From the NCBI GenBank assembly GCA_037833965.1, contig AP031355.1, positions 15,773,501-15,837,500 of the forward strand: a stretch of 64,000 nucleotides of DNA. The letters run 5' to 3'. Shown one piece after another: positions 35,881-45,791 of this stretch (the first letter of the stretch is position 1; every line of letters begins with the position of its first letter). Under the pieces are notes generated by a model. The model searched no databases and was not told the DNA's origin. It was given only the letters and a program-made list of their open reading frames with translations. This stretch comes from Marchantia polymorpha subsp. ruderalis (lineage: Eukaryota; Streptophyta; Marchantiopsida; Marchantiales; Marchantiaceae). Made by a program: the position numbers and the translations under genes.

Positions 35881-36768
35881 ACAGGAGTGAAAGGAGGAGG
35901 AACTCCAGGACAAAGAATACGAGCAGTGAGGAGCTGGAAGATGTTCACACCGACCGGTCGCTGGGTGGGAAGATCCCAAGGTCCCACATATACGAAGACA
36001 AGCCACCTATACCTTCCATTCCGCCTCACTATGAACTAGAGGCACGCGGTGGCCCCACTGTGGCCCCGAAAGCCCTCTATAAGGCAGCACCGTAAACTAA
36101 AGGTCCGGTACAAACCGTCGACACAACATGCGTGCTACTCACTCCACGGGACTTCCCGTCGAGGCTTACGGAAAAGTGGGACTGAAAAACAGTCTGGCAC
36201 GACAATGCCGGAGACTCACTCCATCCATCCAGCAGAGTCATAGATCGAGCCCTCGTAGATGACGTCCTGCAAGATGGCCCCATCCGAGCCGTCGGTCGGG
36301 ATACGTGCCGTGGATCGGACCGACAGAGCGACATTTTAAGTCGTGAAGTGCGGCGTTTGTCGTACCAGCACGTCAGAAGAGTTCGAAGGAGGAGGAGGAG
36401 GAGGGAAGGAAGGAAGGACGACGGAAAGAAGCAACGGGTTGAGCGACGCCATAGCCAACCGATCGTCTGTCTGTCGCTCCGTACTGGCAGGGCAAAAGGG
36501 GCCCCGCCGACCGGGCCGGGCGCAATGCGAATCTCAGCGCCGAGCAGACAGCCTCGGCTGGCTGGCCGGGCCAGCTTTGCCAACGTGCTGCGGGCGATCG
36601 ATCCATCGTTTCTTGCAGTGCAGTTTCAAAGATTCGGGGAAGGAAGGAAGAAAGGCAATGTCGGGCGATAGTCGGATACCACACATGCAGCCCCGAGGCC
36701 AACGAGAAGCAGGACGGCAGGTGACGAGGAAATTCGCCATAATCTCCGAGCAGGAGGATTAGGAGGAG

Positions 36769-36802
<34 letters not shown>

Positions 36803-37674
36803 TGGATGATTAATGATGGGCCGGGCTCTGGTTCTGGAGTCGGGTCGGGTCGAGGCGAGCCCCAGATAGAGGAGGAGGAGGAGGAGGCTGGATCGAGGAT
36901 GTGAATTCGAGAGGGAGGAGGAAGCGGAGACGGAGGAGTTGGAGTGTCGACGTGTATCGCGTTGCAGCTCTCGGGTCGAGAGTTCGGTTCGGATCTTCAG
37001 CCTGGGAATTTCCGGAGGCTGGTTGAGGTCGACGGATTGGATTCGTCCGGAGTCAGGTGCTGCTGGCAGGCAGATGGCAAACAGCAGGGTCGAGGGCAGG
37101 ATGCGGTGTTGGAATTTCCCGCTATTCGCTTGTGACTGCAGGTGAGCGAAGATTTGAGGGAAGGAAGGGAGGAGAGGAGGTGGAGGTGAGAAGGGCGGAG
37201 TTGTGTCGGAGAGTGCGTGTTCGGTACAGGGTGCATTTGGAGAAAATACAAGAGATCTGCACGAGTGACAGCGAATCTCGATGATGTACTTGTAGTCGAA
37301 AGGATAGCTGCGGACCTCAAGATTAGGGCAGCTTTAAGGAAAGGGTTGGTGTTTGGACGCTCTACCTGATTGTGCCTGCATCCTCTCTTGTCGTCCCCTG
37401 TGCCGCTTCGGCTCGTTCGAGGTTGATCACATCCTCTCAGTTCGATCCGGAAAACACCAAAATACGTCGAAGCCTCCAACTTTTGCTCCCGTCCACTTTC
37501 CCGTGCATTGAACTTCGCCAAATTGGCTTAGGTTCATAAGAGAAAGATCGATTCTCGTGCAAGCGATAAGCTCGAGCTCTCTGGCGGTGGTTCTGTCTCT
37601 GTCTCTGCCGTTAGCCATTGCACTGGGCGAGGGTTTGATTTTATTGTGGGGAGTTTGTGTAAGCTTCGGGCAAC
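35881..37674 (+). promoter_or_regulatory. GA-rich promoter and long 5' leader of the RMD5 gene
   Basis: At about 35880 composition jumps from AT-rich to GC-rich, and the region up to the RMD5 start shows GGA/GAG tracts and no conserved protein. ORFs here (up to 174 codons, both strands) carry no family signature and are probably chance frames in GC-rich DNA. Long purine-rich leaders are common in bryophyte genes. Exact transcription start is not visible. Confidence 0.45.
36761..36802 (+). repeat. (GA)n microsatellite upstream of RMD5
   Basis: AGGAGGAGGA followed by about 14 GA units with one A-rich break. GA tracts in plant promoters can bind GAGA-binding (BBR/BPC) factors; that role is inferred here. 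Confidence 0.85.
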
Positions 37675-38835
37675 ATGGACTTGACATCGATACGGGATGC
37701 GTTTGATCGAGTATCTAAGAAACAAAAGGTTTCTTACTCGAAGACACAAGAGGTTATTGAGAAAGTGCAGCAGGAAATTGAGAAGGTAGCAAAGTCACTC
37801 GTTGAGATTCCAAATGGGCCTGAGGCCGGTGATCAGAAGCGTGCTCTTCTGGTCGAGCTGCAAACAAAACTGAGCGAAATGGGACCATCGACGCAAGTGG
37901 GCGCATCGCAGAAGGAGGTGAACCTTGCCGTGAGCAAATATGGGAAGGTGGTAGATAAAATTTTCTGCACCGACATCGCGAATGCTTACAGGGACGTACA
38001 ATTCGACCACCATGTTATCAACCAGATTGTGGCGCTCCACTTCTACCGTCAGGGTCTGTTTGATCTCGGAGATTGCTTTGTAAAGGAAGCACATGAGGCA
38101 GATGGAGCAGGTCTCAAGGCGCCCTTTTATGAAATGTACCAAATACTGGAGCAAATGAAGGCTAAAAACTTGCTGCCTGCCATCAGTTGGGCTACAAGGC
38201 ACCACGACGAACTCCAGAAAAAAGGGTCGTCTTTAGAATTCAAGCTTCATCAGCTGCAGTTTGTAAATTGTCTGCATCAAGGGGGCCGGAACGCTGCTCT
38301 ACAGTACGCACGTAGTTCTTTCGTGCCGTTTGCCAGTAATCACATGACGGATATCCAGCGACTAATGGGTTGTCTGTTGTGGGCTGAGCGATTGCAGTCC
38401 TCCCCTTACGCTGATATGCTTGCTGCAACTCATTGGGACTCCGTAGCCACAGAGTTCACTAGAGAATGTTGCAGCCTTCTGGGACAAGCCTATGAAAGCC
38501 CCTTGCACGTCACTATTTCAGCTGGTGCCCAGGCTCTTCCAACTCTGGTGAAACTTGCAACCATTATGGCAAATAAGAAGCAAGAATGGCAGAATATGAA
38601 GCAGTTGCCCGTGGAGATCGAATTGAGCAAAGAATTTCAGTTCCACTCCATATTCGCTTGTCCTGTCTCCAGGGATCCGTCCACAGCTGAGAATCCGCCC
38701 ATGCTTATGCCATGCGGTCATGTTCTGTGCAAGCAGTCCATTCAGAAACTGGCAAAGGGTAATTTCCGAACTTTCAAGTGTCCATATTGCCCTTCTGAAA
38801 CAACGGTGGCACAGTGTCGGCAAATTTTCTTCTAG
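37675..38835 (+). CDS. RMD5: RMD5/GID2-type E3 ubiquitin ligase subunit of the CTLH/GID complex
   Basis: A 386-residue protein in one exon, the usual length for plant RMD5 homologs. In order: a helical N-terminus (1-100), a LisH-like segment (about 115-145), a CTLH region (about 190-245), a CRA-like helical domain (about 250-320), and a C-terminal degenerate RING from residue 329. The RING reads CPVSRD, then PPMLMPCGHVLCKQ, then FKCPYC, ending QIFF. This is the atypical GID2 pattern, in which the Cys-Gly-His and CPYC pairs are kept and other zinc ligands differ from classic RINGs. Together with a MAEA/GID9-type partner it forms the catalytic RING dimer of the CTLH complex; that partner is not in this window. 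The start ATG is the first in frame after the GC-rich leader. Stop is followed by a probable 3' untranslated region. Confidence 0.95.
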   Translation: MDLTSIRDAFDRVSKKQKVSYSKTQEVIEKVQQEIEKVAKSLVEIPNGPEAGDQKRALLVELQTKLSEMGPSTQVGASQKEVNLAVSKYGKVVDKIFCTDIANAYRDVQFDHHVINQIVALHFYRQGLFDLGDCFVKEAHEADGAGLKAPFYEMYQILEQMKAKNLLPAISWATRHHDELQKKGSSLEFKLHQLQFVNCLHQGGRNAALQYARSSFVPFASNHMTDIQRLMGCLLWAERLQSSPYADMLAATHWDSVATEFTRECCSLLGQAYESPLHVTISAGAQALPTLVKLATIMANKKQEWQNMKQLPVEIELSKEFQFHSIFACPVSRDPSTAENPPMLMPCGHVLCKQSIQKLAKGNFRTFKCPYCPSETTVAQCRQIFF

Positions 38836-41800
38836 AAATTGTTTGACTCAATTTATTCTAGCATGGGGTTGGGCCTGTTCTAGCTTTCAGGGATAGATTG
38901 TCATGACATCATGAAAGGTTGACTATTCAATAGGGTTATTCTTGTGAAACATGGTCGATAGTACATGTACAGCTTGTCTTGATTTAGTCTGTCTTATTCG
39001 TAGTCGTTTAATACTTTTTCTTCCTTCTTCCTCCGTTTTCTCCCAATCTTCTCCAGTTCTCAAGCTTTCTGCAATAATGCCTGGTCTAAGTTGCCCTCTG
39101 AATAGAAGTCAACCAGGGACTGAGTTCTACTTCCTCCAGCTCAACACTGGGTGTTGCAGCAGGAGTTTATTTCACGTATGTCATGCCGGTTTTCGTATTG
39201 TACAAAATGGGACGAAGCTAAGTCTTGACTGGACATTGATCTGGAGTCTCCCTGTGAAGGGTCGTACATAAGAAGGCATGCTAGGGAGGATTCGCCCTTA
39301 AAAGTTGCAACGGATCAACATAAGTGTTATATAATCTAGGGGATCAGGGAGTTGAGGACTTGTGGGCACCGGTAGGTATATTGTACTGGTGCTCCACTTT
39401 CAGATAGAGAGTCAGCTGCTTGAGATGGATTCCACCCTGAGCAGTTATTCCAAACCGAAAGTTGGAATCAGTTTCCAGGTCCCCTCGGAGACTGTCCTTC
39501 CGTGTCATAGATGGATTTTTAAGTACTGTACAGAGAAATTCCTGCAGATTGTGGATACAGTGGAGACCTCATGGAAAGCAAACGTGTGGAATGAGTAATG
39601 CATCAAATAGGTTCATGTCCTCGACTTCTCGTGGTCATGGTTATTGCGCCTGAAGTGGCCCTTCTTCATATGGAATCCTCCTACTCGACAAGAGGGCTGG
39701 ACTTTGTGTGAATGCTGTGATGAGTTCATATGAGATCTTCAAGGCGAGAGTGATGGACATATTCCACATATTCCATAAAGATTTGCCTCTTATAAACCCA
39801 GGTAGAAAATCGTACCTCGTAATATAACTCGATTTCTAAGAAAAAGAATAAGAGAACAACTAGCCTTCTAACGGTTGAGGGGCATTCTCGTTTCAGACAC
39901 GCGGCCAGAGAGTCGTTCTTCACACATCGTAACCTTAGGTCCTCTAGACTACAACCTCGGAGGAATGTAACTTGCTACTTCAAAGAAACCTGTATTAGGT
40001 ATGGTCCAGTTTCCCACGGGTGGAGCCGGACGTGTAGCAGAAGGTAGTAGCATCTGTCCTAAATACTCTGTTGCAACTTTCTCACAGCACTTCGGGCGAG
40101 TTGCGAGGCCGAGATTTCTTGTACACGGCGAGATGTCGGCATGGTGTAGAGTCAATAACTTGAACTTAGAAACGAGATAAGTTCAGCCCGTCATCACGAC
40201 TATATGCATGTACATTGATGTTGGCCTTGCCTTCGTACTATGGACCCAGCGGACTTTTTGGTCTGCTTTTATCACATTCGGAAACACGTCACCCATGGGC
40301 GCCATCTCACCTGAGGAGGTCCTGAACGCAACTGGAAGTGTACGAATCGCCACAGAGATTGTTAACACGGCTGGCAAAAGTTAATCCTTCTGTCGAGGAG
40401 CACGGCCTTTCTGATCAAGTAATCATTGGCACAGCCCTAGGGGTATGTTTAGCTTGGCAAAATCCTCGTAGCTTGAACTTCCTCCACTGCTCTTTCCTAT
40501 CGTTGAATGGCATTTGAACAGTGCGTTTTGTCTACGTTACATGATGTTGGTTACCTTTTATTATACCACTTTCGCTCTTCTAGGTCGTTTTTTGATACCT
40601 TCAATTCTCGGCTGCATCTTCAAAAGAATCAAAAGCAATAGGGTTTTAATGGCTAGCGTCTCAATGAATCCGTAGGATGGGAAACTTTTCGTCTTTTACG
40701 TCTCGTCGTTAGCGGAATCACATTTGAGAGTTGTTGCTATCTATGATCCTTCCGGTTCCTTTTACTCATGCATTCGCTTCTTGGCTTTGTAACACTCTTC
40801 TTCTACTCGTATACGCGTCTTTACACTTCTTGCTCGCTCAAGAGTTGAAGTTATTGACCAGTCCCATTATAGAGCTTTACTGTGACCACAACCCCACTTT
40901 AGTTTTTCATTTCTGTTTCTAAGTCCAATCGTTCCTGGTGTACTTTTTCCCTCTTAGGCACAAAGCTTTGCGAATGTGATTCCAACCCTAAGAAAGAGCT
41001 TGAGTAATTTTCGACAAATCCAGCGCAGATCGCTAACCATGATAACTGTAACTTTCAGGTCCAAAGCTGTAAGATTCCGATGGTTTTCTTTTTTTGCTAA
41101 ACATTCAGTAGATTATTTAGTGTAATGTGTGATGTGAGTGGCGAATCCTCTTCTACTTCAATACTATAGATTTCAGGTTAAGAGTTTGAGACTTTTCTTA
41201 AAGAGTTAGAAATTACGATTAAATTGAAATATAATATTGACATTGTGACCTATCGAAGTGGAAGATTAAAGACCAATCATGCAGATACTCCTCAAAATTG
41301 ATTGGAGGAGATTCTGCATCTTGAAAATGTTTAATGTTATAATTCTTTTTTTCAATCTTTTGCATATTTTGTATGTTTTTATTATTTAACAGTGCATGTA
41401 TGTCTTCTAATATACTTTGTGCTATCTTTATTTTGTATATGTGCTTTAATTGTATTAAGTCATTGCAATCTATCTTCAATGATTTTTGATTTCGTAGTTT
41501 TCACGTCTCTAATTCTTTTCACTTGACTGATTAATTGATTATTTATTACTTAATATTTATCTGATGACTGGTGTTATTTTTCGAAAATATCTCTATATTT
41601 GTGTACTCGAATTGGAGTCTTGGAGATTTGGAAATCAAAGTGATATTATCTTTGATTTGCATAGTCTTATGAGTAGTTATTTATCTTCTCGAATTGCAAA
41701 GTTCGTAATTTTGCAAATTTTTTTAACATGTAAGATGTCATGTGGTTACTTGTTGTTTATAATTAGCATCAAGTTAAGTTTAACTCTAGTTGAGTTAACC

Positions 41801-41900
41801 CTAGGTAGAGCCTAGGTAAGTTCAATCCCGTTAGACAATATATTCAAGCGTATTCAAAAACTATAAATTCTTTGAATTGACACTTTCGCGAAGAGAATAA
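38836..41900. other. RMD5 3' flank and unassigned DNA
   Basis: The first several hundred bases are likely the RMD5 3' untranslated region. On the minus strand two ORFs, 40377-40183 and 40155-39949, share one reading frame separated by a single stop and could be an old broken exon pair, but no family is recognised. From about 41100 the DNA turns AT-rich and has no genes. Confidence 0.4.
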
Positions 41901-42039
41901 TTTTCAGTAGGTTGACTATGGTGTACCGCAAGCTTCAACTTGTAGTCTACAAGGTGTGGAATGTATGTGGCTCTATTTTCATGTGAATCATCATGATTTA
42001 TATTAGTAGGGTTTTCACCATACTTTTCATTCGAAGAAT

Positions 42040-43245
42040 TTGGTATGGTTGAACAACGTCGGCTTCGAGCGACTGCTGTTATGAGTATCCCTTTGATGAA
42101 CGCGATGTCTATTGAGACGATTGAGATATCGATTGGGGCAAGACAAGTGGTATTTCACATCCTTGGAGTACATGTGAGGTGATTGATGACCATGCAGAGG
42201 TGACAATCAATGCAGTTGGAGTTATTTCTCGCGTGAAGGTTGTTCCAAAGGAGAGTACGGAGAATCGTACCGGTTCTTTGGAGTATGTGGCATAGCAATA
42301 TGTAAGAGTGTCGTCTCTCTCTAGTGTGCCTACAAAGAAAGATTGCGAGCCATTGATTGATCCTAATATCACAAGAGGCAAAGGACGCCGTTTGACATAA
42401 TTCTTACATGTGTATAAGAATTTTTTTGCCTTTGAAATGAAGGAGTTTGATGCCTTGATTGGACATCGTATACGGATAAAGTTGGCTAGTGATACACCAA
42501 TCTTTTGTAGTCCATATAGGTATAGTGATATGGAGAGTGACTTGATTCGGAGTAGGATATTGAAACTATTGAAGGCTGTATTAGTAAAGTTGTCGCACGG
42601 TGAGTATGCGTCAGCCATTGTCATACCGGTGAAGAAGTATGTACATGATAACTACATGAATAAACAAATGTATGGAGATTACGGTCAAATCAATCGGCAA
42701 ATGAAGTTTCGATAAATATGTCATGCCTACATCTAAGGAGATCTTTGATGTGGTGGAACATGCGAGTATGTTCAGTACTTTGGAACTTTAGACAGGATAC
42801 CATTAGTTGCCGATTCAAGAGGATGACAAGGCCAAGAAATCATTTTGGGGCTTCAATTCTCACGGCAAGGATTGTTTGTATCAATGATGATTTGTTACAT
42901 CGATGAAATCTTGGTGTTTAACGACACGATGAATTAACATCACAAACATTTGCAGATTGTGTTTGAGCGGTTGAAAGTTTATGGTTTGCGTGTATATTAG
43001 ATGAAGTGTAAGTTCTTCTAAAAGTACGTTGAATATTTGGGTCATGCGATCTACCCGGGAGATTCGAAATTTTAACAAGCAAAGGTTGAGTAGAGTTCCT
43101 ACATTCATGGTAAACTACCATTGAAAGTATTTGAAGAGGTTCAGTGCTATAGCAAAGCCTTTGAACCAAGTGCTAAAGTCGGATTAGGAGTGACAATGGA
43201 GAGATGAACAAGAGATAACTTTTGTTGAGCTTAAGACCAAGTTGG
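42040..43245 (+). pseudogene. Decayed Ty3/gypsy retrotransposon pol (reverse transcriptase) fragment
   Basis: Pieces in all three plus frames read as a plant gypsy pol. Upstream is a protease-to-RT linker. Then 42410-42712 encodes the start of RT, with HRIRIKL, PYRYSDMESDLI, LSHGEYASAIV, PVKK and GDYGQINRQ. After that come remnants of the palm (YHQLPIQEDD-like, FWG-NSHGKDCLYQ-like), an IDE-like remnant of the catalytic YIDD block, QIVFERLK, CKFF, YVEYLGHAIYPG and KPLNQ-LKSD. Many stops (TAG, TAA, TGA) interrupt it, several explainable as C-to-T changes. It ends abruptly at 43245 where the copia LTR begins, before any RNase H or integrase. It cannot be functional. Confidence 0.85.
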
Positions 43246-43741
43246 TGTTAGAGTTAAGATTGCTTGTAGTTAATATTGGAGTTCAGGTAGCTTGTAGTTA
43301 CTATTTACAATTTACACTATTTACAATGCTTTATTAAGACATTGTAAATAATGTTTGCAATAAGATAGAATTAGAAGTTGAAGTTAAAAGAGGAAAAAAA
43401 AAAGAGAGGTGAATTACCACATGGTGCACATGTGTCATGAATAGGTGAAGAGATATGGAACAACCCACTTGCATTAAATCCATAAGTTTAGGGCTTGTAA
43501 GTAAACAACCAAGTACTATAAGTAAAGGGCTTCGAAAGAAGCTAATATCTCTTGAATCTTACTACCCTTCAAACCATTGCTCATGAAATCTACATGTAAT
43601 CCGTGATGCACCACTCCTAAAACCTTCACACTACCCTCATCCTTTGATGCGTCACCTGTTACTCATGTAATTATTTCTTAATTTTTGATTCTTGATGACA
43701 CTGCAGAAACAAAGAAATCAAGAAGTCTTTTTTTGCTGACA
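43246..43741 (-). mobile_element. Ty1/copia-type LTR (3' LTR, minus orientation)
   Basis: On the minus strand the segment starts TGTCAGC and ends CTAACA (plus: TGTTAG...CTGACA), the TG...CA ends of an LTR, 496 bases long. Directly before it on the minus strand lies a purine tract, GGAGTGGGGGTGGAGTAATG (43742-43761), as expected of a polypurine tract before a 3' LTR. The left edge interrupts the gypsy pol fragment, so this element inserted later. Confidence 0.65.
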
Positions 43742-44100
43742 CATTACTCCACCCCCACTCCTCTACTTAACCGTACTTGAAATCGTACTAGCACTATTTG
43801 ATTTTTTATTTTATTTCTATTTATTAATTCTTAGACTAACAATGATAATAATAATTCTATTCAAGTAATATAATATCTTATACTACTATAATTCAAACAA
43901 ATCTTTCTAACTTGTCCTTTTGCAAACCATTTGGAAAGAAGGTTATCGAGCATCAACTCGTAGATTTCATGTGAAGTATTATGTCTAGTTACAGCAGACT
44001 GCACCGACAACATTGGATGTGAGTGCAAGAGGTGTGGTAACCCACTTTTTGTTTTTGTGCGGAATTTAAACATTTTTGGAAAACAGTACCACAGCAGCAA
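43742..44100 (-). pseudogene. Ty1/copia pol 3' end (RNase H tail) and polypurine tract
   Basis: On the minus strand the region 44100-43861 is open. After a frameshift near 43950 it reads NGLQKDKLERFV, resembling the F-T-K-G-L-x-K-x-K-x-E-R-F end of copia RNase H. The preceding frame holds TRHNTSHEI, comparable to the RTKHI block. The polypurine tract follows at 43761-43742. The rest of the element to the right is missing; different repeat DNA begins near 44110. Assignment rests on short motifs plus the correct order pol tail, purine tract, LTR. Confidence 0.5.
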
Positions 44101-44645
44101 CTGTAAATAGTAATCGGTACACTAGAATAGAGTAAAAATGGATGATCGCGGGTCAAGGAGAATCATCGAGAATCATCGAGTTGGGCGCAATGTCGGGGAC
44201 AAGCGCCCTGGCCCGAACGGACGGTTCCTACTGAGGGAGAACGCCTCTAGCGCCTTCAGCAAAAGCTTTCTTGTTAAGGGGTCTTCGGCGATGCGCCTTC
44301 GGCGCAAGCAGGAGAAAGCGTCTTCGGCTCAGGCCACTGCAGAAGAGCTTTTGCTGAGGACGTACGAGGCCTTGGACATCTACGCCTTAGTCAAGGAAAA
44401 GCGACTTCGTCGCCAATCACTCGCCTTCGGGGGTAGAGTGCCTTCGGCGGGAGATCCCTCATAACTTTCTCAATTCGTAACGCAGGGACTTTTTAGTATC
44501 TTGTTGGAAAGATCTGGACACGGTTGTTTCAACGTGCCCAAAAACTCTTGGAACAGATAAGGGATCACTGAGTTATGAGTGACAGAATTTACTGATATGG
44601 GGGGCTTTCGGCGGAAGAGTTCCTTCGGGGCAACGCCTTCGGCGG

Positions 44646-45110
44646 TAGGCTTGGCCACGGTCCGGTTAATGGTTAACCGGTCCGGAAAATTTGTGGACCG
44701 GCTAACCGGTCCAATTAACTGGTTAACCGGTATATTAACCGGTCCAGGATTGGTCCGTATCGGTTACGGTTAACCGATATTTCTAATCGGTCCCGACGGT
44801 TAACCGATTAATCATCGGTCCGGACCCCTACGTGGCCGATGGGGGGTGGCTTAATACCCAAAAATTCTCGATGGCGGAGGGAAAGAGGTGGGCCGCGACT
44901 CAAATGAGTCCACGGTTGGACGTTCAGAGACTCGAGCTGAATTGTATCAATTTGTGAAAAAAAATCTCTCGCAAATTTTCTCACACTGAATCACGAAATG
45001 GGCACCTCGCTAGTCTGATTCTGCTGCCAGAGGAAATTTTTTTCCCGGACCGGTTAACAGATCGGTTAACCGGTTAACCGGCGGTCCGAACCGGACCATG
45101 GCCAAGCCTA
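44646..45110. mobile_element. hAT-like MITE, 465 bp, with 8-bp target-site duplication
   Basis: The left end reads TAGGCTTGGCCACGGTCCGG. The right end, complemented, reads TAGGCTTGGCCATGGTCCGG; the two differ at one base over about 22. The element is flanked by the identical 8-mer TTCGGCGG at 44638-44645 and 45111-45118, the 8-bp duplication typical of hAT transposons. TAGGC is close to the hAT terminal consensus YARNG. There is no transposase gene. The subterminal regions are packed with GGTTAACCGG-type motifs. The target is one of the CTTCGGCG repeats, so this insertion is later than the repeat spread. Confidence 0.88.
44658..45097. repeat. Subterminal GGTTAACCGG arrays of the MITE
   Basis: About a dozen copies and variants of the palindrome CCGGTTAACCGG occur in two groups (44658-44830 and 45048-45097) flanking a plainer core. 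Clustered subterminal motifs are the usual transposase-binding sites of hAT elements. They also resemble the AACCGGTT site of Grainyhead/CP2 factors, which bryophytes possess. Confidence 0.75.
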
Positions 45111-45791
45111 TTCGGCGGTAGACTCCTTAGCCTGTACGCCTTCGACACAAGCGCAGTGATATTAGGTCAACGCCCTCTGCCCTACGCCTTCGGCGGACAC
45201 ATGTGCCTTCGGCGAAAAGGAGCACGTGCGGCAAGAGCGCCTTCGGCAGGAAAAGAAAGAACATAAAAAACGACAAGACGCATTGACTTCGGTCAACGCC
45301 TTCGGCGCTGCGCCTTTGGCGGAAGATAGACGCCTTCGGCGATACGCAGAGAGTAAATCGGAAATCGGCCGGAGACGAAGTCCTTTGCCGCAACGCCTTC
45401 GCCGATACGCCTTCGGCGATGCGCGAGCAAGGCTAAGTCGACGGACAACGGCATCATCAATTTCAATTTTCAAGTGTGGGAGTTCGCACAACGGCGGAGC
45501 GTGAAGCGGAGTGTGCGAAGGAGGCCGTTACGCCTCCACGCCGGCTCTGCAATCAAGTGGATCGACCCCCACTCCCAAGTGTCAAACGGTGAAATCTTGA
45601 TCGCCGAAGGAAGACGTCTCATTCTTGCAATTTCGATATTGATTTTGCTCGAGCGTAGACTGCGCAGCAGGGAATTGTCGGAGAGAAATTAAAGAGGGTT
45701 GCGACGAGCGAGTTGTTGCAGGAGAATGTGCAGCAGCTAAGTGCGCAGCAAGAAGATTCTTGCTAGAGAGTGCGGAGAGCTTGCGGAGTGA

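Larger units (their letters stand above)
44101..45791. mobile_element. 5' leader-like part of a decayed LTR element with CTTCGGCG repeats
   Basis: Near 44180 the string GTTGGGCGCAATGTCGGGGA resembles the TTGGCGCCGTTGTCGGGG leader that many plant Ty3-type elements carry just after the primer-binding site. From here to 45.5 kb the DNA is filled with variants of GCCTTCGGCG. No intact gene is seen. The 5' LTR itself was not found. A MITE is inserted at 44646-45110. This segment probably belongs to the same element as the mobile-domain pseudogene that follows. Confidence 0.4.

Noticed and set aside
36077-36583. 168-codon minus-strand ORF upstream of RMD5
   Set aside because: GC-rich frame with Ser/Arg/Leu runs and no recognisable domain; overlapping frames are equally open.
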